Made by a program: the position numbers and the translations under genes. This document shows positions 41,135 to 50,095 of a stretch of DNA of 61,328 nt, one piece after another. The DNA is from Succinivibrionaceae bacterium (GTDB taxonomy: Bacteria; Pseudomonadota; Gammaproteobacteria; Enterobacterales; Succinivibrionaceae): NCBI GenBank assembly GCA_017480795.1, contig JAFURY010000089.1:1-61328 (forward strand), read 5' to 3'. The notes under the pieces were generated by a model. It was not told where the DNA came from, did not search any database, and saw only the letters and a program-made list of their open reading frames with translations. Positions within the stretch are counted from its first letter, which is position 1; each line of letters starts with the position of its first letter.

Positions 41135-41626
41135 TTACCCAAGCAACGCATCCAGATCGATGTCAGCGCCGCTCACAGGGGCCGCAGCGGGCTTCTGAGC
41201 GGCAGGAGCGCTGCCCATCTGCATGGCTTCTGCCGTAGGGGTGGTATCGAAGCCATCCGCAGGGGATTTGTTGCCCAGATTGGCAAAGGTGACATTCTTG
41301 GTAGGATCATTGCGATTGGGCTGGACGGTATGCACAACCTCAGCGCGGAGATAGTGGCCGATCAGATCGGTGTGATCGATGTCAGTAACGGAGAAATCAT
41401 TGAGGGCGGTTTTCGCCAGGAAGGAGAAAGCATTGAGCGCCTTTTCATTGGGCTGATCGTTGCTGTCTTTGAGGGAGAAACGCTCATCATGCTTGAGGCC
41501 ATCGGCAGTCACCATGCGGACGGTGAGCTTGCCAAACTCCTCATCATACTGCACATCATAAATACGGAATACATATTCCCCCTCAGGGATCACGGTGAAG
41601 CCGGAAGTCATCGGGATACGGGCCAT
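41135..41626 (-). CDS. ssDNA-binding protein (DUF669-like)
   Basis: This 163-residue protein is best started at ATG 41624-41626; longer starts at 41632 or 41680 are possible. A beta-barrel-like body (FTVIPEGEYVFRIYDVQYDE) is followed by an Ala/Pro-rich linker and an acidic end (DIDLDALL), the form of phage SSB-type proteins. It sits beside the exonuclease and annealing genes, as expected of a recombination module. Confidence 0.75.
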   Translation of the reverse strand: MARIPMTSGFTVIPEGEYVFRIYDVQYDEEFGKLTVRMVTADGLKHDERFSLKDSNDQPNEKALNAFSFLAKTALNDFSVTDIDHTDLIGHYLRAEVVHTVQPNRNDPTKNVTFANLGNKSPADGFDTTPTAEAMQMGSAPAAQKPAAAPVSGADIDLDALLG

Positions 41627-41731
41627 AATCATTTCACCACATACCCTTCGCTTTCGCTTGGGTATGTTCACTCCTTTCATGTTTGTAGGCTGTATAGCTC
41701 TTATGCGTCCCTTTCGGGTCGCAACGAGCCG

Positions 41732-42781
41732 TTAAGCCTCCTTCTTTTCGCTGACGGTCATACGGTAGCTGGGTTCGGGAGCCTTGAGGTATTTCTGATA
41801 AAGACCATCCTCTTTGAGCTTCTTTTCATCCAGCTTTTGAGACATGGAACGGGTCATTTTCCACACATAACGGGAGCCGGGGATCAGCACTTCGGTATCG
41901 CCGTCCTTGAATTGCCCCTTGGCGATTTCCTTGAGCTTATCGGTAATGGCGGTGAGCCGATCCTGGGTGGCCTTGATGGTTTTGCTGTTATCATCAAGCT
42001 GCCGCTTGAGCGTTTCCGCTTCGGCCACCAGCGCGGCCACATCCTCATCCGGGGATACAGTAGAGGAGCGCAGGGCTTTGAGGATTTCCGCATCACGCTT
42101 CTCGTCAAAATCGGGGCTGATGCCCGTTTTGACGGTCTGCTCCCACCAGGCCAAGGCGCGTTTCACCAAATCACCGAAGCGGGGATACCGCTGGCTGACC
42201 TTGAATGAGCGGGTGATGGTGTTCTGTACAGAGGGGATGAAGAGATCAGGATGTTCATAATCCTTGGTATCCAGGAAGGATGCCACCATGATGACATCAT
42301 CCACGCCCAACAGAAAGGCATAGAGCGCGGCTTGCAGGGCATAATACTCAGGAATATCGTCTGCCCAATCCTCAGCGCGTTTGGTGGTTTTGAACTCCAG
42401 CACGGTGGAGGGTTTGCCCTTTTCATCCATCAGCAGACTGTCCCACATGCCGCCCAGCACTTTATCACTGGGGAAGAAATCACCGTAGGTTTTGTTGAAG
42501 TAATCCGGGCCATAGATGTCCGTAGGAGTACGGAGGTTATCCATCAGGTAGCTTTCGCGCATATAGGCGATTTGCTTCGGCTCGATGGCCTTGCCAGCGG
42601 TGGTGTAGATGGTATCCTCATAGGGCTTTTCCCACACACGGGTGACAGCGCACCAGGTTTCAAAGGGAGAGGCCCAGGGATTGAGACCCAGCACGGCGGC
42701 GAAGCGGGTGGCCGTGAGCTTCTTCGGACGCTTGGGCGGCTTCACTTCGATGTGCTGATCCACCCATTTCCAATCACTCAT
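41732..42781 (-). CDS. YqaJ-type exonuclease
   Basis: This 349-residue protein has the YqaJ/lambda-exonuclease pattern: LTATRFAAVLGLNPWASPFE, GGMWDSLL and EFKTTK as the nuclease core (about 20-170). A coiled coil (about 245-290) and a C-terminal domain follow. It resects dsDNA for recombination with the annealing protein encoded next to it. Confidence 0.85.
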   Translation of the reverse strand: MSDWKWVDQHIEVKPPKRPKKLTATRFAAVLGLNPWASPFETWCAVTRVWEKPYEDTIYTTAGKAIEPKQIAYMRESYLMDNLRTPTDIYGPDYFNKTYGDFFPSDKVLGGMWDSLLMDEKGKPSTVLEFKTTKRAEDWADDIPEYYALQAALYAFLLGVDDVIMVASFLDTKDYEHPDLFIPSVQNTITRSFKVSQRYPRFGDLVKRALAWWEQTVKTGISPDFDEKRDAEILKALRSSTVSPDEDVAALVAEAETLKRQLDDNSKTIKATQDRLTAITDKLKEIAKGQFKDGDTEVLIPGSRYVWKMTRSMSQKLDEKKLKEDGLYQKYLKAPEPSYRMTVSEKKEA

Positions 42782-43508
42782 TGGCGGCTCCTTCCTGCTG
42801 GGCGGCGGTGAGCTGCTTCACCTTCGCCATGATGCCCTGCACCAGTTTTTCACAGTCAGCCTTGCTGATCTTCTTGAAGCCCTCAGTTTTCACGGCGATC
42901 TGGATACAAGTTTCCTCCTGGCCCGGGAGCTTGCGGAGCTGGATCACAGCGGATTTCAGCGCCTCCAACTGTTCAGGCGTAGCATCACCCTGCACATCGG
43001 TCAGTTCCTTCTTGATCTCTTCCCGCTTTTCCGGGGCCACAGGCGGCTTGGGAGCAGGAGGAGCGGCAGGAGTATCCATGCCCGTATTGGCCTCCATTTC
43101 ATCGCTTTCCACCACATCCAGGGCGATCATGTACAAATAGCGGCGCTGGTAGGTTTCCACGCTGCCAAGGCGCTGGATGGCATTGGTGATCTCGCCGCCC
43201 GTGCGGGAAGATACCGCTGCTTCGATCTCCTTCATGGGGGAGGAAAACTCAATGCGATCAGAAGGGTTATCACAGTCCACGATGGTCAGGGTAGCCATCT
43301 CGTTGGTGAAGCTGGTGAGCGCCAGCAGATGCAGGGCTTCAAAGATGGGCGTAGCCACAGGAACGATGTCCTCAAGCTCAAAATACTTATAGGACAGTTT
43401 CATGTTTTTGCCCGTCTTTTTCACGTTCTCGCTCAGGAAACGCACACGGGCATCCAGGAGCTTCTGATACACGTTTTTTCCAGCGGCTTCATTCTTAGCG
43501 GTAGCCAT
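42774..43508 (-). CDS. ERF-family single-strand annealing protein (internal start)
   Basis: This 244-residue protein starts at ATG 43506-43508 after GAGAGG. It carries the ERF core (NVYQKLLDARVRFL, KYFELEDIVPVATPIFEA, SVETYQRRYLYMIALDV), a Pro-rich linker and a helical C-terminus. It pairs complementary strands with the YqaJ nuclease. The same frame is open upstream into the polymerase, so a fused product is also possible. Confidence 0.75.
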   Translation of the reverse strand: MATAKNEAAGKNVYQKLLDARVRFLSENVKKTGKNMKLSYKYFELEDIVPVATPIFEALHLLALTSFTNEMATLTIVDCDNPSDRIEFSSPMKEIEAAVSSRTGGEITNAIQRLGSVETYQRRYLYMIALDVVESDEMEANTGMDTPAAPPAPKPPVAPEKREEIKKELTDVQGDATPEQLEALKSAVIQLRKLPGQEETCIQIAVKTEGFKKISKADCEKLVQGIMAKVKQLTAAQQEGAANE

Positions 43509-44447
43509 TTTCTTTTTCCTCTCTTTTTTCGGTTTTTCGGGTTCGACACCCAAGAATTTGTTGATCCCGTCAAGCGCCTGGGCGATATACCAGCGCTTAT
43601 CGATCTGGCCGATGGAGGTATGACCGGGAGAATCAATGGCGGTATTGTCGATCAAGCAATGCTCCGGCATTTTCCCGATCTTGGCTTCGGAATCATCGTC
43701 CTCCTTCACCTTGAACACCTTGCCATAGCGTTCATCGGTGGTGGCATAGACGCGATTCACTTTTTGCACAGGGCGCTTCTCACCATCGACCAGATGATAA
43801 GCCTCCTTGTAGTTGCTCCCAGCTTTGGCAATGAGCTGGAAAGCGGATATATCGGAACACTCATTGATGGTCTCGTCCACAGGCGTAGAATGGACAAAGT
43901 ATTCCGTAATCGCCTTGGCTACAATGGTGGCGTTATTGTTGATGTTAAAGGCTCCTGCTTTGGGGATACCGCGCACCAGATACCCGCCTTTGGCCTTTGC
44001 TTTGCCGCCCTCTTTGATCTCAACGTAATTGTTGACATCCTTCTGATAGATGGCGGTGATCTTATCCTCTTCCAGTTCAAACCCGGTACGTTTCTGCCAT
44101 TCATCGGTGATGGCAAGCACGGCGGCATAATACGATTCTTCAAATTCCACCATGATACCGTCTGTATTGAGCTGGACGATCTTGAGATTGGGAATGTCCC
44201 GGAACAGATGCTCGGCAAGCTCCAGAAGGTAAAGCTGGCCGGATACGCATACGGAACGGGCCATCAGAGGATCATAGAGATCGTTGTATTGATTGAGCGT
44301 AGCCCCGTAGGTGGTATTGGCGATCAACTTGAGCGCCAGATTGGTGGCCTCATCCCCTTCCCGCTTGGCCTTCATACGGCGCTCCAGCATATCCGCGAAG
44401 ATCTGAGGATTGGGGATGTTGCGGGAAGTGTAGCCGTTGATGGTCAT
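42774..44447 (-). CDS. Polymerase palm/thumb part fused in frame to ERF protein
   Basis: The 557-residue open frame holds family B polymerase motif B (LALKLIANTTYGATLN) and motif C (LNTDGIMVEF), then a Lys-rich junction (PKKERKKK) and the ERF protein with no stop between. The N-terminal exonuclease part is a separate frame at 44883-45758. Motif A lies upstream of this start in another frame (44462-44479). Without splicing or frameshifting the enzyme would lack that catalytic Asp. Confidence 0.6.
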   Translation of the reverse strand: MTINGYTSRNIPNPQIFADMLERRMKAKREGDEATNLALKLIANTTYGATLNQYNDLYDPLMARSVCVSGQLYLLELAEHLFRDIPNLKIVQLNTDGIMVEFEESYYAAVLAITDEWQKRTGFELEEDKITAIYQKDVNNYVEIKEGGKAKAKGGYLVRGIPKAGAFNINNNATIVAKAITEYFVHSTPVDETINECSDISAFQLIAKAGSNYKEAYHLVDGEKRPVQKVNRVYATTDERYGKVFKVKEDDDSEAKIGKMPEHCLIDNTAIDSPGHTSIGQIDKRWYIAQALDGINKFLGVEPEKPKKERKKKMATAKNEAAGKNVYQKLLDARVRFLSENVKKTGKNMKLSYKYFELEDIVPVATPIFEALHLLALTSFTNEMATLTIVDCDNPSDRIEFSSPMKEIEAAVSSRTGGEITNAIQRLGSVETYQRRYLYMIALDVVESDEMEANTGMDTPAAPPAPKPPVAPEKREEIKKELTDVQGDATPEQLEALKSAVIQLRKLPGQEETCIQIAVKTEGFKKISKADCEKLVQGIMAKVKQLTAAQQEGAANE

Positions 44448-44464
44448 GAGATGAGGATTCAGTA

Positions 44465-44502
44465 GTATGAGCCTACATCAAAGTTCCTGATGATTCTCAT
44501 AC
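44465..44502. other. Hairpin at the end of the HNH insertion
   Basis: GTATGAG (44465-44471) pairs with CTCATAC (44496-44502), with inner CATCA/TGATG pairing. It covers the HNH stop codon and the polymerase motif A codons. It may belong to a mobile intron-like element or act in translation. Confidence 0.5.
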
Positions 44503-44919
44503 CTTTACCGCCTCCCTTCTGGATGGTCTGAGCAGATATTCTCCGCTTTCACGATGATCGACATAACGCTTTTTCAGCGTGTTGTATGAAATCCCCAAAA
44601 TCTCACTCCATTCCCGCAGCGAATGGGTTTCCCCAAAGGCCGATACATAATGGCAGGAGCTTCGATTATTACAGTTGGCGCTTACAGAAACCCATCTGCA
44701 ATTATCAGGCTCATAGTTGCCATTGTTGTCGATGCGATCCAGGGTGAGATGATCGGCATATCCGTTCTGCAAAGCCCATTCTTTGAAACTGTTTCTGCTG
44801 TCTCTCCAATCCTTGCAGACGGTGATTCCTCTGCCGCCATACCGATTGAAAAACACATTCCGGGGATTGGTACACCGTTGGATCATGTTGCTATGGATGA
44901 TGTCAAGTCTGCTTCGCAT
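44497..44919 (-). CDS. HNH homing endonuclease inside the polymerase gene
   Basis: This 140-residue enzyme has an HNH core (YGGRGITVCKDW, HLTLDRIDNNGNYEPDNCRW) and a C-terminal helix-turn-helix-like module (HSLREWSEILGISYNTLKKR). Its ATG overlaps the end of the polymerase N-terminal frame. It interrupts the polymerase just before motif A, the type of conserved site homing endonucleases target. Almost no sequence outside the ORF remains for a group I intron core. Confidence 0.85.
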   Translation of the reverse strand: MRSRLDIIHSNMIQRCTNPRNVFFNRYGGRGITVCKDWRDSRNSFKEWALQNGYADHLTLDRIDNNGNYEPDNCRWVSVSANCNNRSSCHYVSAFGETHSLREWSEILGISYNTLKKRYVDHRESGEYLLRPSRREAVKV

Positions 44920-45758
44920 CGTTCACCATCCTTCCACATGAAATGCGGCATGGCTCCATGAATGCCACCGTATGCCAGCTTTACGGGACATCCTCCAATG
45001 GTGATTTCCATATCGCTCTTGAAAATCTCCTCATCGGTGAGGGCGGGATCATACATCCGGGAAAAGAATACAAACACTTCCTGAGGGATGTATTGCCGCA
45101 GCAGATTATCAGGGATGCGATATTGGCGTTCATCCGTCCAGGGCTTGTCCGGGCGCTGGGCTTGCAGGAAAGCGGCGGTCAATTTTGCATTGGTCATGCT
45201 CATGGCACGGGCGGCGGGAATGCCCACCATCGCGCCGATATTGACCTTTGTTTTCAAATACTCCCGGCGAACATCAGTCAAATGCTCCGTGGTATCCACA
45301 TCATGTTTGCAATAGAGGATCACTTCCTGCAATTCCGCTTCGGTAAGAGGACGGTCAATGTTGAAATTCACCGTACTCTCCTCTACGCTCAGGCCGAAAT
45401 GCCCTTCGATGGCTTTGAGGCTCAGGCCCATTTGGGTATCGTCTTTGATGTCCACATTGTTGAAACGGAGGTACACACCTTTGAGCGGAGGATAATCCCA
45501 GCCCTGCTTGCGATCCACGATGATGAAATCATTGAGCTTTTTCAACTCTTCCGGCGAAAAGCCAGCATACACGCCCTTCATGATGAACTGATCGTAATGC
45601 TTGGAATTGAAGCCGCAGTAGATGTCCTGCTCATTGAGCATGGCGATCAGAGCGTCATTGTCATTGTGGATCACGGTGTATTGGCCGGAGGCTTTTTCTT
45701 TCATCACCACAAGCCAGTCATGGGCGAATACCTCAAAGTCATAGGTAAACCAGCTCAT
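44883..45758 (-). CDS. DNA polymerase N-terminal (3'-5' exonuclease) part
   Basis: This 291-residue part has family B exonuclease motifs: YDFEVFAHDW (Exo I), CGFNSKHYDQFI (Exo II) and LYCKHDVDTT (Exo III). The authentic polymerase sequence appears to end near WKDGE; the last residues are read from HNH coding sequence. The continuation, including motif A, lies beyond the HNH gene. Together the parts would make a family B-type phage polymerase of roughly 600 residues. Confidence 0.8.
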   Translation of the reverse strand: MSWFTYDFEVFAHDWLVVMKEKASGQYTVIHNDNDALIAMLNEQDIYCGFNSKHYDQFIMKGVYAGFSPEELKKLNDFIIVDRKQGWDYPPLKGVYLRFNNVDIKDDTQMGLSLKAIEGHFGLSVEESTVNFNIDRPLTEAELQEVILYCKHDVDTTEHLTDVRREYLKTKVNIGAMVGIPAARAMSMTNAKLTAAFLQAQRPDKPWTDERQYRIPDNLLRQYIPQEVFVFFSRMYDPALTDEEIFKSDMEITIGGCPVKLAYGGIHGAMPHFMWKDGERCEADLTSSIAT

Positions 45759-46481
45759 GTTTTTCTATCACCTTCTTTGAGTAACTGATTGAGCCATTCT
45801 GTCTGCTCCTGCCGGATGAAAGAGACCCATTGCTCTGCCATCGCCTGAGCGATGCCTGGGAAGGTTTTAGAGCGATTCTTTGGATCACGCTCATTCCTGC
45901 CCTTGAATTGGCGATAGTTCCCGTGCGCGTCCTTATTCCCACCGTTGACCCAGGGCTGGATGCCCTCGGTGATGATCTGGGTAGGCGTAAGCAGCGGGAG
46001 ACCCCGGAGCCATAGGCAAGTGCGCTTGGTGTAGGCATGGCCGAATTGCCAGGGCTGAATGATCTGGGAATAGGGCGGGAGCTGATAGAGCTTGATGGGC
46101 GTAGGGTTTTCCACACAGATATGAGCGCAGCGGGCATTGTAAAACGCCATGAAAAACGCTTTTGCCTCCAAGCCTTTCTGATACCGTTCCTGCTGGATTT
46201 TGCCCTTCACCCGGAGCCGGACAGCGCCAGCGGTGGTGAGGTAGGTGCATGGAGGATGGGCAATGAGCAAATCCCACGGGCCAACGATTTCATGATGTCC
46301 CCCCCCCATTGGTGGTGAAGGAACAATCGCCGTTGATGAGCGGGATCACATCCTGCTGGATGTGGCATTCTGGATGACCGCCTGATGGAACATCAATATC
46401 GCAGGAGAAAGCGTTTACACCCAGTGCCCTGAGAGCCATTGTGACGCGCTGGCTCTCTTCACAGGCTACAAGGGCATTCAT
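45755..46481 (-). pseudogene. C5-cytosine-methyltransferase-like gene, frameshifted at a G9 run
   Basis: Two frames make one protein. The first (46481 to 46290) opens MNALVACEESQRVTMALRAL, a SAM-binding-like start. The second (46309 to 45755) has IAHPPCTYL, the PPC catalytic loop. They meet at nine C on the plus strand (46299-46307, G9 on the coding strand). Eight G would join them exactly. It may be a sequencing slip, true loss, or phase variation. Confidence 0.7.
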
Positions 46482-47611
46482 CACAAACCTCCCAGCAGAT
46501 CATCCAGCCAAGAGCTTTCCTTGCTCTTTTCAACGGCCAGATCGATGCCCTCATTGGTGACGCTGACCGTGGACATGCTCTGTCCATCGGTAACGGCGGT
46601 AGAATTGGCGCTGCTTTCATCGGCTGGGATGTTATAAACCGCTGTTTCTTCTGCCGGAGCAGGGGCAGGAGCATCCTCAGCGGGAGCCGGGGTTTCTGCG
46701 GTTTCTTCCTCGGTGATGGTGTCATCCGTCACCACATCGAAATCTATAACGGAGGGAGCGTCTTTCTCAGCCTGTTCACAGTTAAGAACGGCCTGATCGT
46801 AATAGCTGCCCTTGAGTTCAACGCCGATACCGCGCCGATGGAGCCGGATGGCCTCCACCACCGTGGAGCCGATGCCCAGGAAGGGATCAAGCACGATATC
46901 CCCCGGATTCGTCCAGAGCTTGATGCACCGATCAATCACATCCAACTGCAAGGGAGCGATGTGCTTCTCATCCTTTTCCTCCCTTGCCGCTTTCCGATTG
47001 AGGGTATTGCTCTGGCGAATATCCATCCACACGGGAGAGGCGTATTTCTGCCACATATTGACCGGGAAATTCTGATGGTCATGCGGGATCGGCTCAGGGT
47101 TTTCGCCGGGTTTTCGCATGGTAACGATATAATCCGGGATACCCTGGCGGCTCATGGAGCTATCTTTCCTGATCTGCTTATGCAACAGGCCCAGGGCCTT
47201 GGTGCGCTGCATCTCGGTCACAGGATTTTTCCAGATCACCACTTCGGAATGATAGATAAAGCCAGCTTCGGCAAACACCCGGATCAGATCACCCCGGAAA
47301 TCCTTGAGGCCAATGGCTCCATCCCTGCTTTTCATCATGGGGATGTTCATGCAATGGAAGGAGAGCAAGCGCCCCGGCATGGTAATGCGGTACAGTTCCC
47401 GCACCAGGTAGCCGAATTGTGTGAAAAATTCTTGATCGGTTTTACAGTTGCCCATATCCCGATCCGAATTGGAATAGGTATAGAGAGAAGCGAAAGGCGG
47501 GGAAAACAGGGTATAGTGGATGCTGTCAGAAGGTATATCTTTCAGTACCTCCACAGAATCCCCGTGATAGAGGGAATACCCCTCCTTCACGGTCTGATTC
47601 ATCACATTCAT
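46481..47611 (-). CDS. Amino-group DNA methyltransferase
   Basis: This 376-residue enzyme starts at ATG 47609-47611 after AAGGAG. The catalytic SPPF motif is near residue 37 and the SAM-binding DPFLGIGST motif near 246, the order of a beta-class N4-cytosine or N6-adenine methylase. The C-terminal 90 residues are a Pro/Ala/Glu-rich tail. It overlaps the helicase by four bases. It may protect phage DNA from host restriction; the target sequence is unknown. Confidence 0.85.
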   Translation of the reverse strand: MNVMNQTVKEGYSLYHGDSVEVLKDIPSDSIHYTLFSPPFASLYTYSNSDRDMGNCKTDQEFFTQFGYLVRELYRITMPGRLLSFHCMNIPMMKSRDGAIGLKDFRGDLIRVFAEAGFIYHSEVVIWKNPVTEMQRTKALGLLHKQIRKDSSMSRQGIPDYIVTMRKPGENPEPIPHDHQNFPVNMWQKYASPVWMDIRQSNTLNRKAAREEKDEKHIAPLQLDVIDRCIKLWTNPGDIVLDPFLGIGSTVVEAIRLHRRGIGVELKGSYYDQAVLNCEQAEKDAPSVIDFDVVTDDTITEEETAETPAPAEDAPAPAPAEETAVYNIPADESSANSTAVTDGQSMSTVSVTNEGIDLAVEKSKESSWLDDLLGGL

Positions 47612-48993
47612 GATGCAAACTCCTTCCATTGTGGTAACTGCATGGGGATCAGGGCTTCATAGGGCGTGGTGATGCGGGATGTTTTCCGCAGCTCCTTGGC
47701 AGTGATGGCTTTGGTGAAATCGGCCATAACCTGTTTCATGTGGATGAAATCGGCCTGTTTGCGCTCGATATTCTCCCGCACAGCGCCCTCCTTGGCGGCG
47801 ATGACGATGTACACGTTCACGGGAACAGTCTGGCCGAATCTCCAGCACCGCCTCACCGCCTGATAGAACTGCTCATAACTGTCAGACAGGCCGACAAAGA
47901 TCATATTGTGGCAGTTCTGCCAGTTCATGCCGAATCCGGCGATAGAGGGCTTTGTAACCAAGCATTTGATGGCCCCATCGGAAAAATCCAGCATACTTTC
48001 GGATTTATGGCTCTGCTTGTCTGATCCCTTGACCTCCACGGCATCCTCAATGAGAGAGGACAGCGCCTTGCTTTCATCGTTCAGATCACACCACACCAGC
48101 CATTGATCGTCTGAGGCATTCACCAGCTCCGCAGCCTGTTCACAGCGCAGAGAGAGAGTATCTTTTCTGGCCCTTCGGCGCTGGGTGAGGGTGAGCGTTT
48201 CCACCACAGGGGCATCCGCATCCACGATGATCTCATTCATCCTGAGCGGAGGCAGATCAAAGCCGCCGATGGAATAGCCAATATCTGCTGGAGAATTGAC
48301 ATATACCGCCCAGGAGCAGAGCCATTCCCAGAACAGATCATCCGCATGACCCTTCAAGCGCCATTTGGAGGTCTGCCCACCGTCATGCACAAAGAACATA
48401 CTGAGCATTTCAGAACGGGTCATCACACCCAGAAATTCAGAGTGATTGCCAAGCTCCATATAATCATTGGGCGCTGGCGTAGCGGTGCAAGCCAAGCGAT
48501 AGGGCGTGTGCCGGAAGTTCTCAATGATCTCGTTTCTCATCTTTCCTGTGAAGGATTTGAGGATGGAGCTTTCATCCAGCACGATGCCGGAAAATTCCTT
48601 GGAAATGAAATGACTGAGCTTTTCGTAATTGGTGATGTTGATGCCGGGTTTCACATCGGCCTGGGTTTCGCAGATGGTGACGGGGATACCGAATTTCTGC
48701 CCTTCATGCACGGTCTGGGACGCTACCGCCAGAGGAGCCAGCACCAGCACATTGCCGCCCGTGGTTTCGCACACCTTCTTGGCCCATTCAAGCTGCATGG
48801 GCGTTTTGCCAAGGCCGCAATCCGCGAAGATGGCCGCTTTTCCTTTTGCCAATGCCCAGCGCACGATGTCCTTCTGGAAATCGTACAGCATGGGATTCAG
48901 CATTTCCTTGTCTACCGTGATCCCGGCGCTCTCCTGCACGATGGCCTTGGTGGAGATGAAATCCCGGTAGGCGGTCAGATCAAATTCACTCAT
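47608..48993 (-). CDS. SNF2-like helicase
   Basis: This 461-residue SF2 ATPase has Walker A DCGLGKTPM, a DESS box, CTATPAPND and motif VI QAVRRCWRFGQ. Such helicases are frequently next to DNA methyltransferases in phages. It probably remodels or unwinds DNA in replication or recombination. Confidence 0.85.
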   Translation of the reverse strand: MSEFDLTAYRDFISTKAIVQESAGITVDKEMLNPMLYDFQKDIVRWALAKGKAAIFADCGLGKTPMQLEWAKKVCETTGGNVLVLAPLAVASQTVHEGQKFGIPVTICETQADVKPGINITNYEKLSHFISKEFSGIVLDESSILKSFTGKMRNEIIENFRHTPYRLACTATPAPNDYMELGNHSEFLGVMTRSEMLSMFFVHDGGQTSKWRLKGHADDLFWEWLCSWAVYVNSPADIGYSIGGFDLPPLRMNEIIVDADAPVVETLTLTQRRRARKDTLSLRCEQAAELVNASDDQWLVWCDLNDESKALSSLIEDAVEVKGSDKQSHKSESMLDFSDGAIKCLVTKPSIAGFGMNWQNCHNMIFVGLSDSYEQFYQAVRRCWRFGQTVPVNVYIVIAAKEGAVRENIERKQADFIHMKQVMADFTKAITAKELRKTSRITTPYEALIPMQLPQWKEFAS

Positions 48994-49463
48994 ACGGCAT
49001 CTTCTCCCATGAAGCTGTCAATGGCGTTCATGATGGGAGCCAGCTCAGACAGCAGATCGTACTTTTCCCGGAAGGAGCGCAGCTCCCGCTTGGCATTGCT
49101 CAGGAGGATGCTCAGGGTTTCCGGGCTGGATACGGCACGATGCAGATTGATGTAACGGCCATCCTGCTGGACGTTTTCATTGCTGTTGACGAAAGCGCGG
49201 TATACGATCGGCGGCTTTTCCGGCTCCTCACGGGGCTGAACGATCACCAGGTTTTGAATGAGCTTTCCGGCCTGATCCTTGCGATATTCCTCGGCGGCAA
49301 TGGTGTCATCCCATTGGAAGAGGGCATGAAGAGGAGCGTCCTTGGGCCTTGCGCGATCCACCACGGAAGCGCGGGTGAGCTGGCCGGATTCCTTTTCAAT
49401 GGCCTCAAACTCCCGCCCCACCGTATTGGGATCGACTTGCAGATGGTATTTCCAGCGATACAT
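48990..49463 (-). CDS. Phage protein, unknown function
   Basis: This 157-residue protein starts after AAGGAGAC. It opens YRWKYHLQVDPNTVGREFEA, and its C-terminal part is helical. I recognise it as a frequent neighbour of recombination genes in clostridial phages without known function. It follows a 600-bp non-coding repeat region. Confidence 0.6.
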   Translation of the reverse strand: MYRWKYHLQVDPNTVGREFEAIEKESGQLTRASVVDRARPKDAPLHALFQWDDTIAAEEYRKDQAGKLIQNLVIVQPREEPEKPPIVYRAFVNSNENVQQDGRYINLHRAVSSPETLSILLSNAKRELRSFREKYDLLSELAPIMNAIDSFMGEDAV

Positions 49464-49493
49464 GATTCCTGTCTCCTTTCATTGGTAGGTTAA

Positions 49494-50095
49494 TTCCTAC
49501 CTGCCCTGCCTAACCTTACTCTACCTTAACGAGCCCGGCCCCGCCTCAACACGCCACTCCTTACCCAGACTGCCATACCCTAACCACACTCGCCATGACA
49601 AATCAGCCCTTGCCCAGCCAGGAATAACCTTCCTAACCCTGACATGACTGCCAAGCCACACCTTCCATGCGTGACCTAACCCTGACATGACTGCCAAGCC
49701 ATACCGTGAAATGCCATGCCGACCCGAAACCCACCGTGACTGCCTTGCCGCGCCCCGACTAACCAAACTCGACCAAGCCATAACCCGACTGCCATGCCGA
49801 ATCTTGCAACACCATAACCCGAAATGACGCACCAAACCTTGACAGCCACACCTTCCATGCGTAACCTAAACGAGCCATGTCATACCTCGCCCCGACTGCC
49901 ATACCGAATCGCACCATGCCGGATCGAAACGCGCCTAAACGAAACTAACCATCCCATAGCTGCCGTACCGTAATGGGCCATGATTACCCCGCCGCGCCGT
50001 GCCGGAACTCACTCTGCCTAACCCCGCCTCGACTGCCTTACCGAATCGGAGCTGACCTAACCGGAACCAATCTTGATCAACCATAACTGCCGGGA
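49494..50095. repeat. 600-bp degenerate 5-bp-periodic region, gene-free
   Basis: CC dinucleotides recur at multiples of five bases over long runs, for example at 49694, 49699, 49704, 49714, 49719, 49724 and 49734. The short direct repeats are imperfectly dispersed: a 27-bp unit at 49632-49658 and 49675-49701 and a 19-bp unit at 49654-49672 and 49844-49862. No ribosome sites or credible genes. It is flanked by recombination/replication genes. Confidence 0.8.

Noticed and set aside
44462..44500. 13-codon frame with motif A after the HNH gene as a gene of its own
   Set aside because: It has a start and stop but is best read as a displaced piece of the polymerase gene.
44497..44919. Classical group I intron in the polymerase gene
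   Set aside because: The HNH frame occupies nearly the whole insertion, leaving too little sequence for the conserved intron core; not excluded without RNA data.
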